DNA of 64,000 bases from Pipra filicauda (Eukaryota > Chordata > Aves > Passeriformes > Pipridae), in contig NW_024103452.1 in the NCBI RefSeq assembly GCF_003945595.2, positions 4,193,524 to 4,257,523 on the forward strand, read 5' to 3'. How positions within the stretch are numbered: position 1 is the stretch's first letter; each line of letters starts with the position of its first letter. Of the stretch, positions 51,441-64,000 are shown in pieces. Below the pieces are notes generated by a model that saw only the letters and a program-made list of their open reading frames with translations, was not told where the DNA came from and did no database searches. A program made the position numbers and the translations under genes.

Positions 51441-54400
51441 GGAATACCATTAAAAAAGCATTGTTGCATTGTTGTTTTGCAATAATATAGCACTGAAGTT
51501 CCAAGAACACCTATGTTCTAATTCAGCTGCAAGGTTTCCCAAAGCAGTAAAAACAACAGAATACAGTCACTTCAGAGATTAGGTTATAGAATAGCAGCAA
51601 ATACATTAGGAATAAAAATATCCAGCTTATTTCTCTTACCAGATTCAGTGTTAAATAAAGAGGAGTATGTAGCTTAAAAAAATTAGCTAACTCAAAAAGA
51701 GTTTTAAATTATATATAATTCAATTTAAAATAAAACTCACCCCTTTGGGCTTGGCTATTCTTTTTCTATTGCATCCATTGATTTTAGCATCTCAGATAAG
51801 CTGTCACCAGCTGAAGGACAATTTCCCCTTTTGCAGAACTCACTCATATAGCACAGAGAAGCTTGGAATTGTAGCAGATTTAGTGAAGTTTCTTAACAGT
51901 TCCTGAAGTCTTTTGGACTAATTCACACAAAGAATTTCTAAGGATACAAAGACAGATGAATCTACAATTACAGATAAAACAAGCAAATATTCCCTCCCAC
52001 ACAGATCCTCTCCCCTCTTTCATCTCATCCTTCCCCCTGCCCTGGAGTATCTTCAAGTCATCATTTTGTCTATCTATAATTCCCTTAACACCTGTACTAA
52101 ATTTACAAAAATAAAAGTAAAAGTAATCATCTTTAACTCAGAAGGCACACAAAGAAGAGAATCAAAGAGCAGCAGAGCACTACCCACGGGTTCTTATGGG
52201 ACAGGTGGGGTATGACCTCACTGAGTTCTCAACTTTGCCCATTACCACAGTGTCTCTGATAGTCCTATGACTGTAGAGAAGACAAAAACATTTTATCATT
52301 AAAATAACGGATTTATGCAAAGATTAAGAGGAAATATGCACCCACAGCTCTATGCTAAATAAATTGATGTTCTCTCCTTTCCTTCGTATTCTTTTTGTTG
52401 ACCTAGAAAAGTGACTTTTAAATCTAAGATTCATCTTTTTAAAATATGATCTAAATTATTTTTAGGTCTTTCTGTAGGATACTTTCTGAGTTTGCCTGGA
52501 GCAAAAACCTAATGGAAGAAGTACTCTATATTCAAATGTTTTTCTCTATATTAAAGAGGTAACTCTCTTCCAATGTCATTTACAAACCAAGAATTCATAG
52601 ACTAATTCCAGAACAGCAATGTTTGCTATTAACTCTGCACCTTGGACCTAAAAATTCACAAAATAAAAAGAATTAAGGAAATTTGCAACAGAGCCAAGAT
52701 TTCAAATTCGTTAAAAATGTCTCCTTCCAGAAACAACTCCAGAGCAATGAATCAAAACTCTTGAAAGACCAAGTTTTAACAACTGCCAGTAGTCTCAGGT
52801 CTGAACTTAGAGCTATTTCTATATCTTCTTATCTTTCTATAATCCTGACTCAGTTCCTCCCTAAGGACTAGCCCCATTTTTTAATTTTATTTTATTTCTT
52901 CAAACCCCTTCCCAGTTAAGTTCCTTTCTAACTCCTCAGTAGAAGTTCCTGACTCACTTAATTGCCTTTGGTAAAGCTATGAAGTGTTGAATTATTCAGC
53001 TGATAAAAATGTGCTCTCTGCTACCATGAGGATCACACAAACACAAGAGGACTAATACCACCTTGCCTTATTTGTTGCATTTTTGCCCTGAACTGCCTAG
53101 GACATCAACTAAGCAGTTATTCTGATACTCAAATTTCCTAAAGGTACCATGAAAAAACAGAAAACTTGAAAAGGACAAAAAAAAAAAAAGACATTTATAC
53201 ACAAAAGCCCAATTGCCAAAAATCAGTATTTTTGCACAAAACACTGTAAGCATAAGCATAAAATTTCCTTTACAGGGTCAACAGGCTTATATATAACATT
53301 AAAATAACAGTTTCAAGGGCCAGTTCAATTTTAAAGTCCTACTGTTGCCACTTGGCTTCTATTGATTTCTATTTAAAAACTCTCATATTTACATTTAAGA
53401 AAATTTTCTGTAAATTAATCATAAGTAGTCTAAAATTTCATACCTTTAATAGATTTTGATCAAAACTGTATTTGCGGTTCACATTTACTACTTGATAAAT
53501 GACAAATGAAATACCTCTTCACCAGGTATTTTCAAGAACCTAGAAATTTCTAGAATTACTAGATATCTTCAGCTATGAGGCTCACAATACTTTCCAAAAA
53601 GGTCAAAGTACCTTCCTTGACACTATTTTTAAGACCATCTTTCCTATGCACATGAAAGTTTAGCAAGGCAAAACAGTAGCATTTAGCAATATGACTAATT
53701 GGATAGTCCCCTTCTATGTGCACTTACAGAGAATATTACACAAGTTAGACTGTAATAGTAGGATTGAAGTAGTTATTTTTCTGCAGTTTTTACACCCATC
53801 TTAGAGAACTGTTCCTTCTTTCTCTTTTCCCTCCCTCAAGCAAACATTTGAAAGAAAATTATTTCACTGTTCATGAACACGTCTAAGAAGCACCACAGTG
53901 TGAAGCTACTGTTTAACTGTTTGTTTATAGATAGTATTCATTATGCTCTAAAACTCCTCTCAGAACTGCTGACACCACTGTTGGAGATCACAGCCAGAAA
54001 AAAGTAATCCACAGAAGAAACAGATATTTTAGTGTAACCCTAATCATTTATGTCTTGAAAATATTAAGAAAATAATCTAGATTATTTCTCCCATTGGGAC
54101 AAGCAAGAAAGCCATACAAGTAATGTTTAATCTGAATTTATTATCTGCTATTAACCTATTTTATAAAACAATTAAATGTGATGAGACTACAAGACTATAA
54201 GACTACATTACCCTTTAGAATATTGTATGATTCAATGAAAATAAAAAAGTATTTGTGTTGCTTATCTGTTTTCTAGAATGTGACTTTTATGTATCCATAC
54301 AAGCTTTCGATATTTTTCAAGGAAACAACTCCTAATAATACTCTAATTTTTGCCTCTTTGCTAGAAGTATCTTTCTTACCATAATTCAGATAAAGTTGAG

Positions 54401-57339
54401 ATCAACGGTACTATCACACAGGAATTCCACTAAGGAAGTGTAAAACGAAAAGTGAGTTAGTTGCTGCTAGCAACTATTCAGCCCCTGATATTCTTTTTAC
54501 TTCTTTCTTGCTAAAAAATTGCATCTGGTATTTACATTCACAATTCAATATGGAAAAGGTGCTCAACATTTAAAGTTATAACTAATAAAAAAGTTGCTTA
54601 CCTTAAACCTCAGCTTTCCTTGCAATCTTGATTTCTTTTCGCTTGTTTTGATATCTAGTGGCTCCAGATAGCGGTAGAATGAGAATTGCCTGTGTCCCTG
54701 GGAATGTCCAGAGCAAAGAGGTTAGTCTGTGATATATTAGTCTCTCTAATCTCTTCATATCCTCCCTGGCGCAACTGAGTATTTTGTGTAGCCCTTAATG
54801 CTGAGCACAGACTGCAGAATCAGTGATTCCAACTCAACGTAGCAGGAGAGTAATTTGATTCCACATACTGTTTTATGACATAACCATCTTATATAAGGTT
54901 TAGCCTATTCAAGATACATTTTGCAAAGGAAACCATTATTTTCGGGGCAGGAATACATCAGTGTTATACCTTACTTTATTATGTAATGTTTCAAACAGTC
55001 CTTTTTAATTTAGAAAACTGTAAGTAATATAATTAATGTAGTTATAGGCAGCCTGTGAACAAAAAAGACAGAGAGCATAGCTAACTCTGATCCAAAAACC
55101 ATTTTCCACCTGCCCTACTCTCACACACACAAACACAACTCTGGACAGCTGCCAGTGCACACTTACCTTTCCTGTCTGAGCTGGAGTCCAACACTCTCTA
55201 TAACTAATAATCACCATTCCTCAAGCAAACTAAGGGACAGGGTTGGATTTCTCATTTAGGTAGCAACATATTTATGTGGACTGTTTTTTGTCAATGTTAT
55301 ATAAAGAAAAAATAAAGTTTTTACTTGAACAACTAGAAATATCTGTTTGTTTTCTTCACAATTATGTCCCCAAATTACTTGCCAACTTCTGCAAACTCTT
55401 AAATGCATTGAAAGGGGAAAGCTTTTTAATATTCAGAGTCTAATATTTTTTATCCACTTCATTTTCCCCCCTTCAATTCTCAGTTAGTAGAATTGAAAAG
55501 AACAAACTCAAACCATAGCTGGAATGAGCTGACCTACCATGATTTCTACCAATAGACAAAAGCAGATTACGTCACATGGGGATTATAGATTAAGATTACT
55601 TTGCTGATTCTGGGAATGTCTATGAGGAGTTCGTTTTAATGTTTTTCTTTACTGTAACTTTAGCATTTGGGTGGGCTTATTCAGAGTTCTTTTGCATATA
55701 TAGTTTGGTCTGTGCATTTGCTATGTTAAATTTAAGTGGAATGAAATTTATCATGACAATTGTTTGTTTATTTCTACCAACTGCCCTCCTACACATCCAT
55801 AAATAGGCATTATATATTCTAGGTGGGTCTTAAGCTCCTATAGACAAAAAAGCAGACAGCACTGGAATGAAAGTCACGAAGTTAAGATTCAAATGAGGTA
55901 GCTTCTATTTCCATTGACACAAAACTGTTCACATGACCAATACCTAATCCTTTAGAGACATCTATCCTATTGCTGAAATACCTTTAAATTCTCACCCTGC
56001 TTTATATTATGTTTAGATATACCCATATATATGTAAACCTATAGAAAATAAAAACTCACACTACACATATGTGCAACCATTAATATGTAAAAAGCATATT
56101 AATAAATTATTAAATTATTAAATAGTGTGAAAATTCCTGTAAAATTTGTAGTATTTTTTCTGATCTCATAATCACATACTTGAAGCTTATCTTGGACTAC
56201 TACAATGTAAAGATACATACTTTTGATTTGCTTTAACTCCTATAGTGACCTTTCAATGTATTCCACAGCCACATGCAAAATAAATTATGCTCAATTTTAT
56301 GTATCTTGGGTAAGGGAAATGTCCTTGCTGTCTGCAAGCAAGAGCTTTTCCAAATCATTTACACTGCATTCGTTAGCAATGTCATGTTTTAACACAGTTC
56401 AGCAGCTGAGTAATAGTTTGAAGAAAGTTTCTGATACTCCATCATTATTCATGCCGGGTAATTGATTAGTTGTCTGCACTGACTGAAGCCATCAGCTTTG
56501 GACTGGAAAGCTGAAACTGAAGTTGATATGTTTTTGCCTCAACAGTCTGCTTGCAAGTTTCCAAGGTTTATGTTGAAACTAGTAACTTTGGATTGGTTTT
56601 CAGGATCTGATGATTGCCTGTCTCTAGAGTTTGTAGAAGGGGTTTTATGCATTTTCCTTGACTCACATATGGATCAATACTACAGTTTGCTGGAAGGGAA
56701 ATGGCTGCCACCTCGGTATGTTCAGATTCACCGTGGTAGCTATCAAGTCTGTCACACTTTGCAGAGTCAAAGCAATTTTCTTCGAGTTCCTATTTTCACT
56801 GCAATGGCTGTAAAACCACTAAGACAAGTAGGGAAGAAACCCCCAAACTATGAAATCAAGAATAGCAAAATTAATTTTCTGTCTTCAGCTCTAAACTTAT
56901 GTTTAAAAATTTCACTTCCCAGGTGCTTCTATTGTACATGAACAGGAGAAATGGGCCATTCAGAAATCATGTTAAATTTGTCAACAGAACACATCCAGTA
57001 TCTTCAAACACTTAAAGACCTTGTGTTAGCAAAAGTTATTCAGAATATCTGTGCAGTCTGTGTAACTTTGTCCAAGAAGTTTAACTTCAAAAATAACATA
57101 CCTGTTCATTAAACATAGCAGAGAGCAGATCTAAACAGAAAACACTGAATTCCGTTACTGTGAAGCTAATTGTGACACAGAATAAATCGTACTCAGAGCT
57201 GTATGCTCAGTGTAGGCTTTTCAGACTACTTTCATCAGCTCTAAACAGCCAGCTTCTTCCCCAGCACCTTATGGACCCTTAATTTCCTTAAATAATATTT
57301 TTAAAGGAACTGCTTCATTTCCTTCCAATGTGATACACA

Positions 57340-58183
57340 CCTGTGTGGGGTGCCCACACTGAGACAATGGCCATAAGGCTGCAGGAGCCTCTGTGAAGGC
57401 TGAGGCTCCCCAGCCAGCTCCAGCCAGCACCAGTGGCCCCACCAGGCACAGCCCAGACCCTCGGCCAAGCTGGTGGAGCCTTGGGGAAAACCTGCTTAAC
57501 AAAGAGCAGAAAGCCCACACAGGCAGAGGAGGAGTGAATAGAAGGGTGAAAAGACCAGGAGTCAGGAAAGGGATGCTCCAGCCACAGGAGCAAGTCTTCC
57601 TGGATGCCCAGGGAGAGGATAATGCCAGAGCAGATATCCACACTGCAGCCCATAGAGGACCCAACCCTGGAGCCAGTGAATACTCCCAGAAGACACTGCT
57701 ACCTGTGAGAACGGCCTACACCTGAGCAGGCTCCTGACAAGAATGCATCTGGTGCTGTCAGAGCTGCTCCCACACTGGGACAAGTTTTTCCCAAAGGATT
57801 GCAGCCCATGGAGATGACCCAGGCTAGAGCAAGAGGAAGTGTGAGCAGAAAGGAGCTGTTATGGACTGGATACAATGCCCCTGTTCCCCTTCCTGCACCA
57901 CTTGGGGTGGGCGAGGTAGAAAAGTTGGAATGAAGGAAAGAATTCTAAGGAAAAAGGGTGGGAGCTGGTGTTTGCATTTTTGTCTTTGTTTCTCACTATC
58001 CAACTTGATTTTAATTGGCAATAAATTAAATTAATCAAGTCTGTTTTGACTGTGACAGTAATTAGGAAGTGATCTGCTTTTATCATGAACAGAAAATCTT
58101 TCATTTTCTCCCTTCTTTTTGAGAAGAGGGAAGACAGTGGCTAGCTGGGTGTCTGCCAGGCAGCTCAGATCAACTCACCACAA
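57340..58183 (+). mobile_element. Avian endogenous-retrovirus LTR remnant (probably solo)
   Basis: A GC-richer block in AT-rich DNA shows features of an avian ERV long terminal repeat, in order: AATGCCCCTGTTCCCCTTCC, CTCACTATCC and CTTGATTTTAATTGGCAATA. It then carries the AATAAA-containing polyadenylation region followed by AGTCTGTTTTGACTGTGACA. It ends in a CACCACA-type terminus near 58183. No gag, pol or env remnant is recognised beside it, so it is probably a solo LTR. The left edge is approximate. The family assignment (ERVL- or ERVK-like) is from memory and uncertain. It encodes no protein. Confidence 0.6.
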
Positions 58184-61100
58184 TAGTGCACTATTTGTTA
58201 GTTACAGGATAAAAAATTTAATGGAACCAGACAGTTTTCACAAGTTTGGTGTGGTATACCACTTGTAACCTCGCAAAAATGATTATTTTAAATTAATTTA
58301 TATTCTTTTTTAAATAAATTATAGCACTAATATTCAAGGTTACTTCTCAACTTCAGTATTTATTACTTGTTACAGCACATAATAACATGTTTCAGTCTTC
58401 ATTATGTGTGAATATTATCTAGAAATTTACTATGGAAGCCAAACGAAGCAGACAAGGTAAGACTTGCATCTGAAACACCTGTACTAAAAATATGTCTCTA
58501 TGCTCACACAATTATTTTAGCCTGCTAAACTAACGGAAAGATATTTTGCATTGCTTACAATTAAATTGTGGAATGCACAATAGACATTACTGGATAAAAT
58601 ACTTTATGGTCCTGACACCTTTGGGCACAGCAGAGCTCACTTCCACACAGGCAAACTCTTTCCTACTCCAAAATTAGGTAGCCATCCCATGCTACTTACT
58701 GTGAGCAATTCATGGCTGTGAGGCTAGGCGGTTACCAGGGTGTCCATTTTGTAATTATAATAGCTTCCAGCTGTAACATCTATGATGAAAGCAAACAGGA
58801 AGATCTGTCAGTTATCTGGTGTCTGAATACAAGATTTCTTTTACTGGTAGAAATATGAGCAGAAATTCTGTGTATGCAAGCATTGTTCCACATTATCCTC
58901 AGTGTTTGTCCTAACCTTTCTGCAAAGTGATCTGTCTGGATAGAGATGTAGAGAGAATACAAGGTTAGAGAAAATTGCTGCTCTTCTGTCTCCACATTTT
59001 AAAAAATCCTTTCAAATCCAAGGTAAATATTGCTTCATCTTCGCAAGAAACAGTGATTACTCTGATCTCTCCTTGCATTTGAACTAAAGAAAATCCCAGT
59101 AACCAACTTCATTTCCATCTCCTGCATGTTACCTCATATGACATTTTCCTATTTTTCTATTCTAGAGTGATCTTGATGTGTCTTGTGAGAAAGTGTTTTT
59201 TCATAACAGGTAGGGAGTCACTTGGAAGAAACAGACTTCAAGAATAACTTTTACTGTTTTAATGTTGGCTCTGATAAAACTGTTGTATTACTTCTGCAGA
59301 AAACTGCAAAACATTTGCAGATCTCTTGAGCAACAAAAGCTGTTGTTTCTCTAAATTACAGGCATAAAACCAAACCAAATGCCTCTTTCCACTAATGAGT
59401 ATCTCTTCTGAACAATGTATATTTTCCATGATGGTCCAAACATCTTATTAAAAAAAAAAAAATCAGTGTTCATTGATAGTCTCTTCCAAAGATATCTCAG
59501 CTAAGAATGTAGCTTTAACATTTAAAGCGTGGTATCTCCTTGCCAACATATGAAGTGATGAAGCTGGTTGAAATGTTTCAGAATTTTGATGATCAGAACA
59601 TGTGAAATAAAACTTCACACTTCAACCACTTTACTATCTTTGTGTTATATATTTTTAATCTAAATACCAATTTTCCATTTTTATTCTTTGTTCAGCAAGA
59701 CCTTACTCACAAAAATCCATTGAATCTATAGAGCATAGAGAATGAATTTAGTATCCTGCTGAATTTAGTCTTTTTTTATCATTAACTCGTGTACATCCAG
59801 TATTTTTTTTCCATTGCCTCCTCAATTCATTTATCCTTCCTTATTTAGGATAGAAGTATATAATTGTATAAACACAGTATACAAGTGATTAGTCTAAATT
59901 TCTAGACCTTTGGAAAAAAAAAGATATTGTAGTTTGTACTCTTCTAACTGATTATTTCTGTATCTCAAACATCCATTCTTCCTATAGACATAACTTTTGA
60001 AAATAATTCAGAATTATAAAATATTAACATTTATTTTTAAACATCCATCTGTAGTTTTATTCTTATAGTATGTCTCTATACTTGAACTTAAAAATCAGAA
60101 AAATGCCAGCCGACTTCGTTGCGTGTTTGAATGGTGCACTTACTTCCGTACCCTGTATCACCAAATGCTTCCTAATTAATGGTAAAAATAGAAAACACAG
60201 ATGCTGTATGTACCAGGAAAATAAGGCTGATTAAACACATTCATTTCTCAAGCGCTGAACCTCTTAACAGTTAATTGGATTGACATCTTCCCAAAAGAGA
60301 TGCACCAGCAGGTGGCTTTTGAATTCGATAGACTGCAACTGCAAATCATTGATCAGCAAAAAATCCCACTGACTCCCTTTAGTCCTGCATCAAGACTTAC
60401 ACTGTATGAACATGATTGTGATTTATGAGCCCTGGTGCACAGCCCAGTGTCCATGGACTATCCCCATGTACTCAATTTATGGAAGGAGTTATAATTTATG
60501 GAAGGAGTGATGAAACATCAGATAATTCTGGTAGGAAGAAACTATTATTTTTTACTCAGAAACACGCAGGGATCTGTTCAGCAGCCTTATGGCATCAGCT
60601 CTAAAGGAAATCATACAGTTTTCAGGAACCAGTTCCGAGGTAACTTCCACCACAGATTACAACATATTGATGCCAGTGGGACTGCACCAGAAGAAATGAA
60701 GCACGAATTGTGAAGCGCATTTATGCTCAGCCACAATCCTATTTCCTGCCCTCAAGCTTGAAGGTGGAACTTTGCTTTTTATATCTATTATAAATCATGT
60801 TTTTTTCCATTGCCTGCAAGCTTGCTAGACGTTTCCAGAGGCATAAACAGAATTAAGCCATGACAACTACTTGTGCTGTTGGTACAAATGCTTTTCCTTT
60901 CTCTAAACATTTTAACTCTTCATTAACAAACTCTTTTAAAAGATCCCCTTCTCTCTTCCCAAAAGTAAGTACATATTTATGATTTATTGTAATATAGCTT
61001 TGATTGAAGTTTTCCTGTAATGCAAAATTTTTCTGTAAATGCAGTTTATTTACCTGCTCCTAATACTTTACACAAGTTCTTTTACCACTGGCTGTAAATT

Positions 61101-64000
61101 CAACATGCCTTCTGTAAAAGTACTCAGTGAATCAATCTCACTCAGGATTGGCACCATTTCTTGCATGGCTCTCCCACTTTTACTATACTATTAGATGCAA
61201 GAATTCAAAAGTTTTGTTTGCCCCAAATGGGGGTAAAATACAGGAATATTCCTAAACATGATTCAGAGATTCATCTAGCAAGTTCTGGAGGAAATATATT
61301 ACTTTCCTCAGCTGTGGAGATAGAATGTTCCCAAACTCATTACTCTTAATTTTCTTGTAGTTATAAATGACAAAAAAAGTAATGCCATTTCTAAGGCTGT
61401 GTGGTCATCTGTGGGAACAGTATGTTCAGTTCCTTAACAGTGATGAAAGTACTTAAATAATGACAAACTAAAAAAAAGAGTCCTTTAGAGCTCTATCCTG
61501 TGAAAAGAGCAAAGAAAAAGAGTCTGAAAAGCTCACTGTATTCAAAAGATATATTTGTTTGCTTGATTGTTTTGTGTCCCTTTTCATATTCACTTTGCCA
61601 AGTTTTTCAGCCTTTCATCCAACTGAATTGTAATTACCAGAAATATTGCTAATAGTTACACAACTTTCTAAAAAAGACAGCCAATGTACTCCTGTTTTTA
61701 TATGAACATCAATCTACTACAAAATGAACACTGTTAACAGAGAACATGAAGTCTACAAGGAGCACCAGGAGGAGAAAAAGGTATTTTAAAAGCAGATTTA
61801 ATCTGTCTGTTCCAAACGCCACTGAAAGGTCACAAGTATTTAGCTTTTATAATCCAACCATGCAACTGAAAAATGCAGACAGAAGGAAAATTTTACAAAG
61901 AACAGGACCTTCTTTTTATCTTAATAAAGAGTTTTTCTTATAGCTACTTTCCAGCCTGTAATTAATTATTTACTTTGTCCTTTACAGCGCAGGAAAAACA
62001 ACCCCTTGCAATTTTCATTATCTAAAGAAATTACTGAGGTGACACAGTCACCTTGTGCCAGGGCTTCTCTTTCCCTGATACTGCCATACTTTTTCCCTTG
62101 AGCTGTGTTCCACTGCAGGGCACAGGAGTGCTAACTGCTGACAGAGGTCATGATGGCTGCATTAGATAGAAAATTAATGCAGAGGTTTTCACTGCAACAC
62201 AACTATTCACACAACTATTCCTTTATGTAAGATTATAGAGTTAAACTATCGCGTGCAACAAATGGACAGTTATGCAGTTTCTTGACAAAATTTTCTAAAT
62301 GCTCCTATTGCTTATTCATAGGCAGACAAATGTCTTAAATGTTCATAGAAAACTCCATAAGCACACATATGTCCACTTCAGTGAAAAAACAATTTTAGTA
62401 CTGCAGATAAATTTTACACCATGCAAGCAGCCCAAACAGCAACTAATATAATCTAAAAAAATCTGATGTGTGAGTAGGCTTCTTCCTAGACCTGTTCCTA
62501 TTCTTTATTGTAATTCACAGAATGAAAATGACATCCAATACTGTTCTTGCTGTTGAGATATTAGTTAAAAGAGGATTTGAAATGCATTTGATAATACAAA
62601 GGGAGGCGGGGGTGGAAAGGCCAGGTCTTCAGTAAGATGTGCAAGAAAATAATGTGGAGAAAATAATGGGGTGTGTAAAGAGCAGAAATCAAACTCAGCA
62701 AGTTATGTGATTCTGGTTGAAGTTACTTGCCTTTTGGGTTGAAAGCATTGCTTTTGCTTTTTGTGCTGCCATGTGCCTTTCAAGGCTAGTTTGCATATAT
62801 GCAATATTACAGAAAAAAAGGCTGAAATGGTAAGGATTTAATGCTTCTAGTATGAAGCAATCAGAAGTTCACAAAAGGCCAGAACTAAGCTAAAGTTAAT
62901 GCTTAAGCCTAGGCACCACAAAACCTTATTTTTGAGAAAAGTTTGCAGTTTTCCCACCTGTTCATTTTTGGATTTGTTTTTCTTTTTCCAGTCAAGCATA
63001 TAAAAGAGAATGTTTAAAGTGCATTGAATCTAAGGAAATGACCCTTCACATGTGTTCAGCTGCTTATGAGTAGGTATTCCTTTTATCCATAAGGTGCCAG
63101 GGAACACATCTACAGTAATTGGACACCTGCATATGTCAATAGGTAGAAATTGTATTTTCTAAAATGTAGTGAGTTAGATGCCTGACTACTACTGATTTCA
63201 GACTACTGATCGGGCTAGCCCCTAGAGAAGAAGGAAAAAAGGAGCGGGGGGGGGGGGGGGGGAAGGTGTCAAAGATTTTTCTTTAAACCCAGGATTAAGA
63301 AGAGAAGATGACCTTCAGCGTAAAGAACATGGAAAAATATTCTGGTCGTTGCATTTTAGATTCCCAACAGGAGACCTTTCCTGCAGGTCATTAGTTCATA
63401 CCTCTGTGTACACAAATAAACCCTACAGACATTTCCTTTTACATTTCTCTCACTCATTTCACTGTCAAGAGGAGAGAAAACAAGGTAACACTCTAAGTTT
63501 GCCTTTCATCTATCAAATTGTTTTGCTATTCAGATCCGTTTTGCTCCTTAAAAAGTTCATACTGAAAAAGAATGGCATATACTGAGGTAAAAGTATATGA
63601 GAAAGAATGAGTTTACTAGTCTAGATTAACCTAAATTTTCTACTGATAAGAAACTGCATTTTCATTTTCATTAGAAGCTGGGCATATTTTACCAATCTGG
63701 ATGTCAGTTAAGTATCTGAGAGAGTGCCACACTGGTCAAAATTGGATAAGATTGAGATGCTTGGTTATATGCAGAATTGAAAAGCAAGTAATATGAAAAG
63801 TACTTTGAAGAGCAGAAGAACAAGCTTGGGGAAGCTTTACAAGTAGATCTTTTCTAGAACTGGTCTTGAGGTTAATTTTTTTGATACACTATCTGATGTC
63901 CTTGGCACAAAGTGGAGGAGTGGGTTAATGAGATTCTCTGATTAAAAAGAATTGAAGTCATCATCCGTATAGAAAAGAATTGTAAATTCTCTTCCAGATA
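58184..64000. other. Upstream intergenic DNA, no gene seen
   Basis: AT-rich DNA with short chance frames only. The single notable item is the G17 run near 63.25 kb. No promoter, exon or repeat family is recognisable to the right edge. Confidence 0.65.
63246..63262 (+). repeat. 17-base guanine run
   Basis: An uninterrupted run of 17 G residues lies in a purine-rich context. Such a tract can form a G-quadruplex and is unstable in replication and sequencing, so the stated length may not be exact. Confidence 0.9.

Larger units (their letters stand above)
49641..57330. other. Upstream intergenic DNA, largely featureless
   Basis: AT-rich DNA holding a short CR1 3' end (51.3 kb), a compound palindrome (50.86-50.90 kb) and a poly-A run near 53.18 kb. 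A 147-codon open frame at 56498-56941 has no recognisable domain and no splice or promoter context, so I do not call it a gene. Confidence 0.65.

Noticed and set aside
56498..56941. 147-codon plus-strand frame
   Set aside because: No recognised domain, no splice or promoter context and ordinary AT-rich composition. Frames of this length occur by chance in 64 kb.

Overview
The window is vertebrate nuclear DNA, most likely from a bird. It is AT-rich and intron-dominated, its recognisable interspersed repeats are almost all CR1 LINE fragments, and one avian-type endogenous-retrovirus LTR is present. I see no Alu- or L1-like mammalian repeats and no prokaryotic gene organisation. The species cannot be fixed from sequence alone.

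The only protein-coding gene I can support is the 5' end of PCLO (Piccolo, a presynaptic active-zone scaffold), on the minus strand. Exon 1 is at 40456-40697, exon 2 at 33329-34580 and exon 3 at 21066-22457. Together they encode about the first 962 residues: an N-terminal myristoylation-type start, the conserved N-terminal segment, the proline/glutamine-rich Q domain, zinc finger 1 (split across exons 2 and 3), a second proline-rich linker and the first six cysteines of zinc finger 2. Zinc finger 2 would be completed by an exon beyond the left edge. Intron 1 is about 5.9 kb and intron 2 about 10.9 kb. Intron 3 fills positions 1-21065 and runs off the window.

A CpG island (about 40120-41220) covers exon 1 and the promoter. 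A separate GC-rich patch in intron 1 (about 39440-39670) holds two tandem, near-consensus RE1/NRSF (REST-binding) elements 44 bp apart, which fits a neuron-restricted gene. Intron 1 seems to need a non-canonical GC-AG donor.

Upstream of the promoter (41.2-64 kb) I find no gene. That stretch holds CR1 copies (41.3-42.5, 47.2-49.6 and 51.3-51.4 kb), an ERV LTR (57.3-58.2 kb), a 17-base G run and otherwise unremarkable AT-rich DNA. The four CR1 fragments inside the introns all lie antisense to PCLO.

I found no tRNA, rRNA, CRISPR array or intact mobile element, and no wholly new multi-gene system. The most noteworthy signals are the paired RE1 sites, the putative GC-AG intron 1, and the matching intron placement in the two zinc fingers, which would let exon 3 skipping make a hybrid finger.
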